The notes under the pieces were generated by a model, which had not been told where the DNA came from, did no database searches, and worked only from the letters and a program-made list of their open reading frames with translations. Positions 36,301 to 46,011 of a stretch of DNA of 64,000 bases are shown piece after piece. The stretch is from Anaerolineae bacterium. GTDB lineage: Bacteria; Chloroflexota; Anaerolineae; Promineifilales; Promineifilaceae. The translations under genes were made by a program, and so were the position numbers. The first letter of the stretch is position 1. The number at the start of each line of letters is the position of its first letter. The stretch spans positions 496,001 to 560,000 of the forward strand of contig JAMLHW010000001.1 in NCBI GenBank assembly GCA_023954475.1, in the 5' to 3' direction.

Positions 36301-37773
36301 ATGAATGGGTTGTGGTTTCGGCCGAAAATCACGGCGTACCGCGCTGTTGTCAGTGTGCTGGGAGCGATTATCCTGTTCTCGGCATTGGTGGTGCCGGCCA
36401 ACTCGCAAGGCTCTGATCAGGCTAACTGGTCGCCGGTCGACCAGGTGTATAGCAGCGCCCGTTCATTGTACCCACGCCTGATATCTGATTCGACTGGTAC
36501 GATGCATCTCATTTGGGGCGGCCTGGCTTTTGGGCAGGAAAAGGGCGAACCCCATGCCCTGATGTACGCACGCTGGGATGGCTCTCGCTGGACGGAACCG
36601 GTAGATGTCATCGTCACTGGCAATGTCGCCGATATTCGTGAACCCGATGGTGTTGTTGACGACGAGGGGATATTACATGTCATTTTTGGTGGCCCGCTGT
36701 TGCAATATGCATCGGCGCCTGCTGAATCGGCCGATGATGCCCGCAACTGGACCGAACCACAGTTAATTGGCGACGGCGAGTTCATCATCTCACGCTCTGA
36801 CATCGTTATCGATGACAACGGCGTGCTACATGTCGTCGCTGCTGACTCGCAGAAAAACGAAGTGTATTATATGAATTCGGCCGATCGCGGTGTTACCTGG
36901 ACCATACCTGTCGAAGTATCGTCATCACCTGATAAAATTGTCACGACATCATCCCGGTTGGCCATTGACAGCAACGGGGTTTTGCATGTCGTTTGGGTGC
37001 GCAATCCACTTCCCGAATCGTACCCGCCACAGGGTATCTACTACGCGCGCTCTGAAGACGGCGGCCAGACATGGAGCCGCGAACAACAGTTGGCTGGCGT
37101 TGATTACGGCGATGCCGAGATTGTCATTGGCGAATCTGACCAAATACATGTCGTTTACAATGGGGCGGCGACCATCTCCGGTGGGAAATACCATCGCTGG
37201 TCATCCGATTTGGGAAACAGTTGGACAGAGCCATTTGAGGTCGCGCCCAAAGGTGGTGGTCTTAACGGCACCCCTTCTCTCGCCGTGGATGCCACCGGTG
37301 CGCTGCATTTCCTGGGCGGTGACGGCAATAACCTGTGGTATAGTATTTGGCAGAACAATGTTTGGTCACCGCCAGTTGACTTACATGCACTCGACCCCAA
37401 TGAAATCGAATATACGGAGACGGTAGGTGCGACTATTTTGTTAGGTAATCAGTTACACGTGGTATTTGATGATCGGCAAACGGAGATGTGGCACACGTCG
37501 CGTACATTGGATGCGCCTCCGCTTGAACCGGTTCCGTTTGTCGATGTCGACGCTGTACCTCAGGGTGCGACTGAATCGCAGGAGGTGCTAACACCAACAG
37601 CTGACGAGGGTGTTTTTCGGCCGATTTTGTCTGATAGTGACAAACTCCCTGATACGGACTCAGATCTGAATCCTTCAAGTACGATTCTTGCCGGAGTTGC
37701 AGTAGCGTTACTGTTTTTACTTCTGGTACTGATCATTTTTAGGGTGCGCCATCGGCTCAACGTGCGGCGGTGA
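36301..37773 (+). CDS. Membrane-anchored Asp-box (BNR) surface protein, copy 2
   Basis: 490 residues. Signal peptide about 15-40 (VVSVLGAIILFSALVVPANSQG). Asp boxes SADRGVTWTIP, SEDGGQTWSRE and SSDLGNSWTEP form part of a single beta-propeller. A short linker leads to a C-terminal membrane segment (about 462-483) and a basic tail. Same plan as the protein at 30299 but half the size. No catalytic residues assigned. The close linkage to exporter and pyruvyl transferase suggests it handles the exported glycan at the surface; this is inference. Confidence 0.85.
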   Translation: MNGLWFRPKITAYRAVVSVLGAIILFSALVVPANSQGSDQANWSPVDQVYSSARSLYPRLISDSTGTMHLIWGGLAFGQEKGEPHALMYARWDGSRWTEPVDVIVTGNVADIREPDGVVDDEGILHVIFGGPLLQYASAPAESADDARNWTEPQLIGDGEFIISRSDIVIDDNGVLHVVAADSQKNEVYYMNSADRGVTWTIPVEVSSSPDKIVTTSSRLAIDSNGVLHVVWVRNPLPESYPPQGIYYARSEDGGQTWSREQQLAGVDYGDAEIVIGESDQIHVVYNGAATISGGKYHRWSSDLGNSWTEPFEVAPKGGGLNGTPSLAVDATGALHFLGGDGNNLWYSIWQNNVWSPPVDLHALDPNEIEYTETVGATILLGNQLHVVFDDRQTEMWHTSRTLDAPPLEPVPFVDVDAVPQGATESQEVLTPTADEGVFRPILSDSDKLPDTDSDLNPSSTILAGVAVALLFLLLVLIIFRVRHRLNVRR

Positions 37774-37833
37774 TCGCGACCTGGTGTGTCAGGTCACCTT
37801 TTGATCTCAACTATTTTCTCAAAGGAATCGATT

Positions 37834-38943
37834 ATGTTGAAGGTGTTGACAGTGATGGGTACAAGACCGGAAGCGGTCAAAATGGCGCCCATCGTGTCCC
37901 GGCTAGCGCAAACGCCGGGGATTGAGTCCCGTTTACTGGTAACGGCGCAGCACAGGGAAATGCTCGATCAGGTGCTGGATGTGTTCGAACTGACGCCTGA
38001 CTACGATTTGGATGTGATGCGGGCTAATCAGACGCTTGGTGATGTCATGGCACACATTTTGGTGCGTATTCAGCCCGTCTTGCGCGAATTTCGGCCGAAT
38101 TGGGTACTTGTTCAGGGCGACACCACAACCGTCCTCGCAGCAGCTACTGCAGCCGCATTTGAGAACATCCGCGTCGGCCACGTCGAAGCCGGTTTGCGCA
38201 CCTACGATCGCCAGAACCCATTTCCTGAAGAAATGAACCGTGTTCTCGTCGATCACATCAGCGATCTCTGCTTTGCGCCGACAGAAACTGCCGCAGCAGC
38301 ATTGCGGCGCGAAGGTATTGCCGAAGAGAAAATCCACATAACCGGCAATCCTGTCATCGATGCCATTCGCCGGATTTCAGCCCGTTCTGATCACCCGTTA
38401 CCGGTGACTATACCAGAGGGCAAACGTTTGATCGTCGTTACAGCGCATCGACGCGAAAACCACGGACGCCCTTTACGCCAGATTATTGAGGCGTTGCGTC
38501 AACTGGCCTTGCGGCCCGATGTTCACATCGTCTATCCGGTTCACTACAATCCCAATGTGTTGCAACCTGTTACGGAAGCGTTGGGCAATACGCCGGGCAT
38601 TTCTCTGACCGAACCGCTCGATTACCTCACTTTTGTACACTTGATGAAACGGGCCGACATTATCTTGACCGACAGCGGCGGATTGCAGGAAGAAGCACCC
38701 AGCCTGGGCGTGCCGATATTGGTGATGCGCGAACTGACCGAACGTCCGGAAGCAATTGAGGCAGGTGTGGCCCGACTGGTCGGCACCGACACAGCCACAA
38801 TTGTTGCTGAGGCAGCGCGATTGCTAGATGATGAAACAGCTTACAATGCAATGGCGCACGCAGTTAATCCGTTTGGCGACGGTAGCGCAGCATTGCAAAT
38901 AGTCGACCTGTTGCTGCGGCACACACTTGTTCCGGCTTTCTGA
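37834..38943 (+). CDS. wecB: UDP-N-acetylglucosamine 2-epimerase (non-hydrolysing)
   Basis: 369 residues. MGTRPEAVKMAPIV start, QHREMLDQVLDVF, VQGDTTTVLA, HVEAGLRTYDRQNPFPEEMNR, TAHRRENHG and DSGGLQEEAPSLGVPILVMRELTERPE are all canonical. It interconverts UDP-GlcNAc and UDP-ManNAc, supplying ManNAc-type sugars to the glycan. ATG 37834 has AAAGGA 7 nt upstream; the open frame to 37786 is rejected. A ManNAc dehydrogenase is not in the window, so ManNAc itself may be the product used. Confidence 0.95.
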   Translation: MLKVLTVMGTRPEAVKMAPIVSRLAQTPGIESRLLVTAQHREMLDQVLDVFELTPDYDLDVMRANQTLGDVMAHILVRIQPVLREFRPNWVLVQGDTTTVLAAATAAAFENIRVGHVEAGLRTYDRQNPFPEEMNRVLVDHISDLCFAPTETAAAALRREGIAEEKIHITGNPVIDAIRRISARSDHPLPVTIPEGKRLIVVTAHRRENHGRPLRQIIEALRQLALRPDVHIVYPVHYNPNVLQPVTEALGNTPGISLTEPLDYLTFVHLMKRADIILTDSGGLQEEAPSLGVPILVMRELTERPEAIEAGVARLVGTDTATIVAEAARLLDDETAYNAMAHAVNPFGDGSAALQIVDLLLRHTLVPAF

Positions 38944-39014
38944 ACAGGTTTTGTGTGTGCAGATGATTTGTTTTGACTGTTGGTTACTTCCCCGGCGTTG
39001 TCAACTTTGAAACT

Positions 39015-39884
39015 ATGAAAAAAGTCAACATAATTTTGCCGACGCATAACGGCATGCGCTATCTGGAGTCAGCTTTGAAAAGCTGTCTCGACCAGACATA
39101 CCCCAATATAGAGATTATCATCGTCAATGACGGGTCGCGTGACGGAACGGCCGATTATCTCGACAGTTTGGACAATCCGTCAGTGCGCGTGATCCATCAT
39201 CCGACCAACTATGGTCTGCCGCAAGCGCTCAATACCGGCTTTGCTGCCGCTGACGGCGACTACCTTACATGGACATCGGATGATAATCTGTTGGAACCGA
39301 CAGCGATAGCGCAATTGGTAACTTGCCTGGAAGACAATCCGGATGTCGATTTTGTTTACGCAGATTTTTGGCGCATTGATGAAAACGGGGCCGTCATCGA
39401 ACGCGTTCACGTGGGGCCGCCTGAAGATTTGGCATGGCACAATCCGGTTGGCGCCTGCTTTTTGTATCGCTATCGTGTGTATGCAACGCTGGGCGATTTC
39501 AACCCTGATGCCCGTTTGGCAGAGGATACGGAATACTGGATACGCACCTATGTGGCTTTTAAGATGATGCGCTATTCAGTACCGCTTTATCGCTATCGGC
39601 TTCATGGGCGCTCGTTGACGGGGACAGACTTCAACGCGTTTGCGGCGATGCGGGTTTCGGCGCGGTCGCGGCGACGCATCATGGGTTTGAGTTGGCCGGC
39701 TTATGCACGCCAAATGGCAAAAGCATATATTGAGGAGACGTTTGCGCGTTACCGGACGGGCGATAACGTTGGGGCGCGGCGTTGTGTATGGAAAGCATTG
39801 GCTTACAATCCGGCATGGCTGCAAAACCGTGGTGTATTATCGATAGCAATGAAAACGACATTCGGCCGAATTCGACTCGCATGA
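39015..39884 (+). CDS. Glycosyltransferase family 2
   Basis: 289 residues. NIILPTHNGMRYLESAL, IIVNDGSRDGTADYL, then LTWTSDDNLLEP as the metal-binding region. No membrane segments, so a cytoplasmic enzyme acting on a lipid-linked acceptor. ATG 39015 begins the conserved domain; the frame is open to 38973. First of a run of glycosyltransferase genes. Sugar specificity unknown. Confidence 0.88.
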   Translation: MKKVNIILPTHNGMRYLESALKSCLDQTYPNIEIIIVNDGSRDGTADYLDSLDNPSVRVIHHPTNYGLPQALNTGFAAADGDYLTWTSDDNLLEPTAIAQLVTCLEDNPDVDFVYADFWRIDENGAVIERVHVGPPEDLAWHNPVGACFLYRYRVYATLGDFNPDARLAEDTEYWIRTYVAFKMMRYSVPLYRYRLHGRSLTGTDFNAFAAMRVSARSRRRIMGLSWPAYARQMAKAYIEETFARYRTGDNVGARRCVWKALAYNPAWLQNRGVLSIAMKTTFGRIRLA

Positions 39885-39906
39885 TCACAATGGCACACTT
39901 TCCGGC

Positions 39907-41112
39907 ATGAAAACAGTATCTGTCGTCATTCCCGCCTACAATCGTCAGGCGTATATCGCGGGCACAATTGACAGCGTCCTCGCTCAGACCGTGCCTGACG
40001 TCGAATTGATCGTCGTCGATGACGGCTCTACCGATGCCACACCGGCCATTGTGAGCCGCTACGGTGACACAGTGCGCCTTATTCGTCAGGAAAATATGGG
40101 CGCGGCGGCGGCACGCAACTGTGGGGCACTTGCCGCTACCGGCCAATTCGTCGCCTTTCTGGACAGCGACGATCAATGGGATGCGAATTTCCTGTCCGAA
40201 ATGTTGGCAGCCGCTGCGCGTTGGCCCCAAGCAGCCGCATTGTACAGTTTTGCCCAAATGATCGATGCGGACGGCAAGCCGCTTTTGCAGAAAACACACA
40301 ACGTAGTCTACGATCCGGATGAACTGTACGCCGTTTTGCTGCGAGCCAACTTTCTGCTGCCCAGCACGATGTTGTGCCGACGCGCAGCGCTGCTGGAAGT
40401 TGGATTGTTTGATGTGTCGTTGCGCCGATTGCAGGATTGGGATTTGTGGCTGCGCATGTTGCGGGCTGACATGATGTTTGTCGGTGTGCAGCATTGCCTG
40501 GTGCGGTATCGTGCTCATCCACACAGCCTTTCGGCCGATACCGTGACAGGCAATCTGGCCGCCCTGGCGATTGCCGAGAAGCATTTTGGCCCCGACGACG
40601 GCTACCCTGAGCAATGGCCAGCACACAAGCGGCTGGCATACGGTGGCGTTTATCGTTTTCAGGCCATCGATGCCTTGTTGCGCCATCAGGATTGGTCTCT
40701 GCTGCAATCCGCGCTTATTCACGCCTTGCGCGTTGACTCGACCCTGGCGACAGATGAGTCGTTGTTTTACGAATTGGCATTGGGAACCCAACCCGTCGGC
40801 CGACGCACACCGGCAGCCGTCCGCAAACATTTGAGTGGGTTTGTACGCCAGATCGAGATAGTGTTGACAGCTTTAGAGACGAGCGGTTTGCCGTTGAAGA
40901 TATGTCGCGAGGCGTCCGGAACAGCCTATTATGCATTGAGTCTGGTCGCTTACAATGCCGGTGAGCCGGCCCTGAGCAGGCAATGCGCGACGAAAGCGGT
41001 GCGGTTGCGTCCCGATCTTGTGCGTGAACGCTTGCTGCTGACCAATCTGGGCAAGTCGATGCTCGGCCCAAAATTACTTGACCGTCTGCGTCGCACCCGC
41101 TACGCAGTGTGA
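39907..41112 (+). CDS. Glycosyltransferase family 2 with C-terminal helical extension
   Basis: 401 residues. VVIPAYNRQAYIAGTID, VVDDGSTDATPAIV, GAAAARNCGALAATGQFVAFLDSDDQWD mark a GT2 (GT-A fold) enzyme; ending near residue 250 with MFVGVQHCLVRYRAH. The last 150 residues are helical with a tetratricopeptide-like feel (YALSLVAYNAGEPALSRQCATKAVRLRPDLV). Soluble. Follows the previous gene by 22 nt. Confidence 0.88.
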   Translation: MKTVSVVIPAYNRQAYIAGTIDSVLAQTVPDVELIVVDDGSTDATPAIVSRYGDTVRLIRQENMGAAAARNCGALAATGQFVAFLDSDDQWDANFLSEMLAAAARWPQAAALYSFAQMIDADGKPLLQKTHNVVYDPDELYAVLLRANFLLPSTMLCRRAALLEVGLFDVSLRRLQDWDLWLRMLRADMMFVGVQHCLVRYRAHPHSLSADTVTGNLAALAIAEKHFGPDDGYPEQWPAHKRLAYGGVYRFQAIDALLRHQDWSLLQSALIHALRVDSTLATDESLFYELALGTQPVGRRTPAAVRKHLSGFVRQIEIVLTALETSGLPLKICREASGTAYYALSLVAYNAGEPALSRQCATKAVRLRPDLVRERLLLTNLGKSMLGPKLLDRLRRTRYAV

Positions 41113-41123
41113 GAAACGCAATC

Positions 41124-42479
41124 ATGCGCTTACTTTTGATCTCTCACTTTTTTCCGCCGGAATCACGGGCAGGTACAGAAAATTACACCTTTGGCATCGC
41201 GAAAGCGTTGCAAGCACGTGGTCACGACGTGTTGGTTTTGTGTGCGTCTGATTGGATACGAGGTGATGCGTACTGGAATGGTGTTTCGGCCGATGTGGTT
41301 GATGGCGTTTCCGTGCGTCGTGCCCAGATCAACTGGCAGAAAGCTCAGAATCCCAATCGTGCGCTGTACATCAGCCCGCAGGCAACGGCCTGGGTGACCG
41401 ATATTTTGGCCGAATACCAGCCTGACATGGTTCACATTACGTCGGCCTACGCATTGGGAGTCGGCATTCTGGATGCCGTCTATCAGGCCGGGATTCCACT
41501 AGCCGTCACCCTGACTGACTTTTGGTTCCTGTGTCCGCGCACGATTTTGCTGCGCGGTGACGGCACACTGTGTGATGGGCGCACGACGCCTTGGGAATGT
41601 CAGCAATGTTTGCTGGCCGATTCCGGCGTTTACAAGCAAACAGAGCGCTTCCTCCCGGATACAGTGCGGCGCAAACTGTGGCAGACGATTGGGGCGTATC
41701 CGTTTTGGGCACGGCAGCCTGGCGCACGGGGATTGGCGCTGGATATGGACGAGCGCAAGACGCTGGCTGCCAGGGCTATGCTTTTACCCGATCGTATTCT
41801 TTCTCCATCGCGCTTCGTTCAGCAGATGGTAGCCCAGGCCGGCTTGTCAGATCGCGTTGCCCATCTACCGCACGGCCACGAACTGAGCTGGTTGCAAGAA
41901 TATAAGGGCAAGACACCGTCAAAGGTGATTCGTTTCGGCTTTATGGGTCAGGTGCAGCAGCAAAAAGGCGTGCATGTTCTGGTTGAGGCTTTTTGTGAAG
42001 CTGATTTGCGTGATCAGGCGCATCTCGATATCTGGGGTGACCTGGAACAAAGCCCCGCGTATGTACGCCGGGTGCGCCGTTTGTCGGCCGGTAATGAGTT
42101 TGTGCAGCTACGTGGCCGCTTTCCACGAGCCGACATCGCACAGGTTTTGGCTGACATCGATGTGCTGGTGGTGCCGTCTGTGTGGTATGAGAATGCACCA
42201 CTGGTGATTCATGAAGCATTCGCCACACAAACACCGATCATTGCCACCAATCTCGGCGGTATGGCCGAACTGGTGCAACATGAGCGCAACGGCTTGTTAT
42301 TCGAACTGAACGACAGCACTGATCTTGCGCATCAACTGCGACGCATGGTGGATGAGCCGGCGCTGCGCCGTAGATTGAGCGAAAATGCGCCGACGGTCAA
42401 AACAACCGATGAGGAAGTCGATGAGTTGGAATCGATATACGGTGCGATTCTGTGCGAACGCAATGCGGTCAGGTTGTAG
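41124..42479 (+). CDS. Glycosyltransferase family 4 (GT-B fold)
   Basis: 451 residues. The N-terminal LLISHFFPPESRAGTENYTFGIAKALQARGHDV is a standard GT4 start. The nucleotide-sugar domain has FGFMGQVQQQKGVHVLVEAF, LDIWGDLEQ and PSVWYENAPLVIHEAFATQTPIIATNLGGMAELV with the E-x7-E-type motif. A Cys-containing insert (FLCPRTILLRGDGTLCDGRTTPWECQQCL) is typical of one GT4 subgroup. Start at ATG 41124; an in-frame GTG 41109 overlapping the preceding stop is the alternative. Confidence 0.9.
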   Translation: MRLLLISHFFPPESRAGTENYTFGIAKALQARGHDVLVLCASDWIRGDAYWNGVSADVVDGVSVRRAQINWQKAQNPNRALYISPQATAWVTDILAEYQPDMVHITSAYALGVGILDAVYQAGIPLAVTLTDFWFLCPRTILLRGDGTLCDGRTTPWECQQCLLADSGVYKQTERFLPDTVRRKLWQTIGAYPFWARQPGARGLALDMDERKTLAARAMLLPDRILSPSRFVQQMVAQAGLSDRVAHLPHGHELSWLQEYKGKTPSKVIRFGFMGQVQQQKGVHVLVEAFCEADLRDQAHLDIWGDLEQSPAYVRRVRRLSAGNEFVQLRGRFPRADIAQVLADIDVLVVPSVWYENAPLVIHEAFATQTPIIATNLGGMAELVQHERNGLLFELNDSTDLAHQLRRMVDEPALRRRLSENAPTVKTTDEEVDELESIYGAILCERNAVRL

Positions 42480-42640
42480 TTGTGGCTGTATGAAGTACGT
42501 GTACATGAACACTCCGCTTTCTGCAGCCTTGATGTCGATAAGATACGCTGAGAACGCGTAGTTGACGTGATCTATATGAATGGTTTGTATTCGGAACAAT
42601 GCTCATGATAGCGCAGCCGCGTCCGGCAAAGGATGAAACG

Positions 42641-43558
42641 ATGACGCACAACCAGACGGCTCCGCTCGTCGGCGTTGTCGTAGTCAACTGGAACCGCAGT
42701 GACGATACGCTGCGCTGTCTTGCGTCATTGCGCCAATCAGATTATGGTGCGGTAGAGATTGTCGTGATCGACAATGCCTCTACAGATGATTCGGTGGCTG
42801 TGATCCATTCGGCCGAACCGGATATTGCGCTCATCGAAACGGGACAAAATCTCGGGTACACTGGTGGTCACAACGCAGGCATACGCTATTTTTTGGAGCG
42901 CGATGCGTCTTATGTTTTGCTGCTCAACAATGATGCCGTGGTCGCACCGGATACAATTACCGAAATGGTAAAGGCGGCGCAACAATGGGCAGGGCTATGT
43001 TTTGTCGGTGCAGAAATCTGCATTTTGGAAAAGCCGGATACAGTCTTGTCTGCCGGTGGTGTGTTGCATGACGGATGGCGCGTTCAGCACGACGGAACGG
43101 GTGAGTTGAGTGCATTTCGGCCGAATCAACCCTATGAGACCGAGTTTTTATCCGGCTGTGCCATTCTAGCCTCGCGTGACGCACTGGCGCGAACCGGATT
43201 GCTGGACGAGGAATTTTTCCTGTACTATGAGGATGTTGAGTGGTCGTATCGCGCCCGACAGCGCGGCGTGACTTTGCTTGTCGCGCCGCAGGCTCTGGTG
43301 TGGCATCCGGACACACGGCGCCGCGATGTCAGTTCGCAGCGTGTTTCGTACTACGGTACGCGCAACGCTTTGCTTTTTGCCCGCAAACATGGGTTGGGCT
43401 TGCGGACGCGGCTGGCGCTGTGGTTTTATCATGTTCGCATGATGGTGAGTTGGACTGTGCGACCACGCTGGCGGCATAAACGACCACAACGAGATGCGCT
43501 ATGGTTGGCTTTGCGGGATTATTTGGGTGGCCGTTTCGGCCGCAGTGATCGTTACTAA
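42641..43558 (+). CDS. Glycosyltransferase family 2 (rhamnosyltransferase-like)
   Basis: 305 residues. VVVVNWNRSDDTLRCLASLRQ, VVIDNASTDDSV, NLGYTGGHNAGIRYFLE and LLLNNDAVVAPD, then FLSGCAILASRDALARTGLLDEEFFLYYEDVEWSYRARQRG are the pattern of the rhamnosyl/N-acetylglucosaminyl GT2 subgroup. ATG 42641 has AAAGGA 8 nt upstream; in-frame ATG 42599 is less likely. Resembles the enzyme at 46012. Confidence 0.9.
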   Translation: MTHNQTAPLVGVVVVNWNRSDDTLRCLASLRQSDYGAVEIVVIDNASTDDSVAVIHSAEPDIALIETGQNLGYTGGHNAGIRYFLERDASYVLLLNNDAVVAPDTITEMVKAAQQWAGLCFVGAEICILEKPDTVLSAGGVLHDGWRVQHDGTGELSAFRPNQPYETEFLSGCAILASRDALARTGLLDEEFFLYYEDVEWSYRARQRGVTLLVAPQALVWHPDTRRRDVSSQRVSYYGTRNALLFARKHGLGLRTRLALWFYHVRMMVSWTVRPRWRHKRPQRDALWLALRDYLGGRFGRSDRY

Positions 43559-43597
43559 TCACCTGCTGACCGGCCCGGCAACGCTGGTCTCGACGCA

Positions 43598-44578
43598 ATG
43601 ACAACACCTCGCGTTTCCCTGATAATACCCACCTATAATCGGCCGGATGTGTTGGCACGGACATTGGTAGCAGCCGGAAAGCAGACACTTGCCGCAGATC
43701 AATACGAGATCATCGTCGTCGATGACGGTTCGGCCGAATCGATATGCACCGTCGTTACGACTAGTGGTTTACCCAATGCGCGTTGCATGCGACAAGTCAA
43801 CCAGGGCGCTACTGTGGCCCGTAACACGGGTGCGCAAGCCGCGCTTGGCGAATTGTTGGTCTTTCTCGACGATGATATTTGTCTGCAACCCCAGACGCTG
43901 GCTGAGTTAGCCGCTAGTATCGCGCAGTGGCCTGATTGTCTTATCATGGGCCGCCTGATTTGGCCGCCGACGATGGAACGCTCCATTTATGCGCAGGCTT
44001 TGCGCCAGACAAAATCGGCCGAACCGCTGGAGCGTAGCGATTTGCCGTATGTGTATTGTCAGACTGGTTTGCTAGCAGTACGGCGTGAAGCGTTTATGAC
44101 TTTAGGCATGTTTCAAGACCCGACGGGTGGTTGGCCCAATTGGGATGATGTAGACTTCGGGTATCGGGCACAGCAAATGGGGCTAGCGTTGCGGCGCAAT
44201 CCCCGTGCGGTCGGCGAACATTGGGATTATTCGCTACAGGATATAGACGCTTCGAGTCACCGTTGGTATCGGGCGAGTTATGCGGCAGCAACGTTGTTTG
44301 AACGGTATCCGCAAATGCAGACTGATCTGCCGATGTTCCGGGACATGACACCGATTGTCTGGGGTGAAGATACGCTGGGTTTGATTGTACGCAAAGTGGC
44401 GCGGCGTCTGCTGTCGATTCGGCCGATGGTGTGGAGTATGGAGAAGATAACCGCCCTGCTGGAAAAGCATTTTCCCACTTCCAGATTGTTGCGTCCACTG
44501 TACCGTTGGATCAACGGCAGCGCTATTTACAACGGGTATCGTGCCGGATTGCGCGATAAAAGACTGGCTATTTCATGA
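43598..44578 (+). CDS. Glycosyltransferase family 2
   Basis: 326 residues. SLIIPTYNRPDVLARTLVAAGKQ, VVDDGSAESICTVV, ATVARNTGAQAALGELLVFLDDDICLQP, then GWPNWDDVDFGYRAQQMGLAL. Soluble. Its stop overlaps the start of the polymerase-like gene by 4 nt (ATGA), implying coupled translation of the two. Confidence 0.9.
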   Translation: MTTPRVSLIIPTYNRPDVLARTLVAAGKQTLAADQYEIIVVDDGSAESICTVVTTSGLPNARCMRQVNQGATVARNTGAQAALGELLVFLDDDICLQPQTLAELAASIAQWPDCLIMGRLIWPPTMERSIYAQALRQTKSAEPLERSDLPYVYCQTGLLAVRREAFMTLGMFQDPTGGWPNWDDVDFGYRAQQMGLALRRNPRAVGEHWDYSLQDIDASSHRWYRASYAAATLFERYPQMQTDLPMFRDMTPIVWGEDTLGLIVRKVARRLLSIRPMVWSMEKITALLEKHFPTSRLLRPLYRWINGSAIYNGYRAGLRDKRLAIS

Positions 44579-45972
44579 CCGATTTACGCATTGACATCCA
44601 TCGGCTGGCCTCACATCGCTGGCTGCGCGCGTTGATCATCACAATCACGCTGGCTTTGAGTGCTTTCGTCGCTTTTCGCGGCGATGACCTCGTCAACGTC
44701 CTCGTTGTGGCTGTGCCGGTGATGCTGGTTGTTTATTGGCTATTGGTCAAATTTCCCACCCTTGGCCCATTGTTGCTGGTTATTTCCGGCATGTTGATCC
44801 CGTTTGAGATCGCACTTACGCAGTTCAGCTCCGTTAATGCATCCATGCTGTTGCTCGGCGTGATTGGTGGTGTGTGGATTTTGGATATGATCATTGTCCG
44901 GAAAGAAATCACGTTTCATTCGGATCGCGTCTTTGTGCCGTTGCTTCTGCTCATCTTGGTAACGACACTCTCGCTGCTGACCGGTCAACTCAATTGGTTT
45001 TCGATTGAAGGTGCGCCGTTGAGTGGGCAGCTTGCCGGTTACGGATTGTATTTGATGGTTGCGGTGGCATTTGTGCTGAGCACGCACCTGGTTAGAAGTG
45101 AGCGTGGGTTGCAATGGATGGTGTGGGTTTTTCTGGCTGTCGCGTCGGTCTATTTAGTTGGCCGCGTGATACCGTCGTTGACGATTCACGCGTTTAATCT
45201 ATTTCCGCGCAATGCATTTGGCAGTGTTTTTTGGATTTGGGTGTTTGCTTTGTCGGGCAGCCAGGCATTGTTCAACAGAGCCTTGTCGTTACCGGCACGC
45301 GTTGCATTGGGCATCATCTTCGGGGCATCACTTTATATCTCTTTTGGGCCTGGTCTTTCGTGGGCGTCGGGCTGGGTGCCTGCCATTGTCGTTGTCGCAA
45401 TTCTGGTTGGACTGAAGTCGCCGCGCTTGCTCATTCCAGTAGGGTTGGTTGTGTCATTGATTGTCATGATGAATTTGCAGACGCTGCTCAATGAATTTTG
45501 GCTGGGATTAAGCCATGAGCATTACAGTGCCAGTACGCGGGTAGCCGCCTGGCAGATTGTGCTGCAAATAGCGGGCAAAAACCCGGTTTGGGGTCTGGGA
45601 CCGGCGAATTACTATTACTATACGCCTCTGTATAATTTGCTGGGTTATCGCGTGCAATTTAATTCGCATAGCCAGTATGTCGATATGATCGCGCAAATTG
45701 GCATCGTTGGGTTGGTGCTGTTTGTCTGGTTCATGGCGGAAATCGGCCGAATAGGTATCCGCTTGACCCATTCCAAACGCAGTGAGTTTGAGCGTGCCTA
45801 CGTTTACGGTGCACTTGCAGCACTTGTTGCCATGTTTGTCTCCGGCTTCCTCGGCGACTGGCTCATTCCCTTTGTGTATAACATCACATTGGGCGGGTTT
45901 CGCGCCAGCGTCATTGGCTGGGTTTTCCTCGGAGCCTTGGTAGCGATCAAATACAACTACGGTCGCGACTAA
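44575..45972 (+). CDS. O-antigen ligase/polymerase-like membrane protein, copy 2
   Basis: 465 residues with about ten to twelve membrane segments. The Wzy_C-type loop contains STRVAAWQIVLQIAGKNPVWGLGPANYYYYTPLYN and FNSHSQYVDMIAQIGIVGLVLFVWF, with the conserved Arg and the His of NSHSQY. Unlike the copy at 28258 it lacks a TPR tail. Predicted to join glycan repeats, or to transfer glycan to an acceptor, on the outer face of the membrane. Confidence 0.9.
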   Translation: MTDLRIDIHRLASHRWLRALIITITLALSAFVAFRGDDLVNVLVVAVPVMLVVYWLLVKFPTLGPLLLVISGMLIPFEIALTQFSSVNASMLLLGVIGGVWILDMIIVRKEITFHSDRVFVPLLLLILVTTLSLLTGQLNWFSIEGAPLSGQLAGYGLYLMVAVAFVLSTHLVRSERGLQWMVWVFLAVASVYLVGRVIPSLTIHAFNLFPRNAFGSVFWIWVFALSGSQALFNRALSLPARVALGIIFGASLYISFGPGLSWASGWVPAIVVVAILVGLKSPRLLIPVGLVVSLIVMMNLQTLLNEFWLGLSHEHYSASTRVAAWQIVLQIAGKNPVWGLGPANYYYYTPLYNLLGYRVQFNSHSQYVDMIAQIGIVGLVLFVWFMAEIGRIGIRLTHSKRSEFERAYVYGALAALVAMFVSGFLGDWLIPFVYNITLGGFRASVIGWVFLGALVAIKYNYGRD

Positions 45973-46011
45973 GCGCATCATATCCAAATCTTCCAGTATC
46001 GATCGGTTACG

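Noticed and set aside
39679-40830. Long minus-strand open frame (383 codons) in the glycosyltransferase region
   Set aside because: Antisense to two well-supported GT2 genes; composition is shadow-like (His/Gln-rich) and no motif is present.
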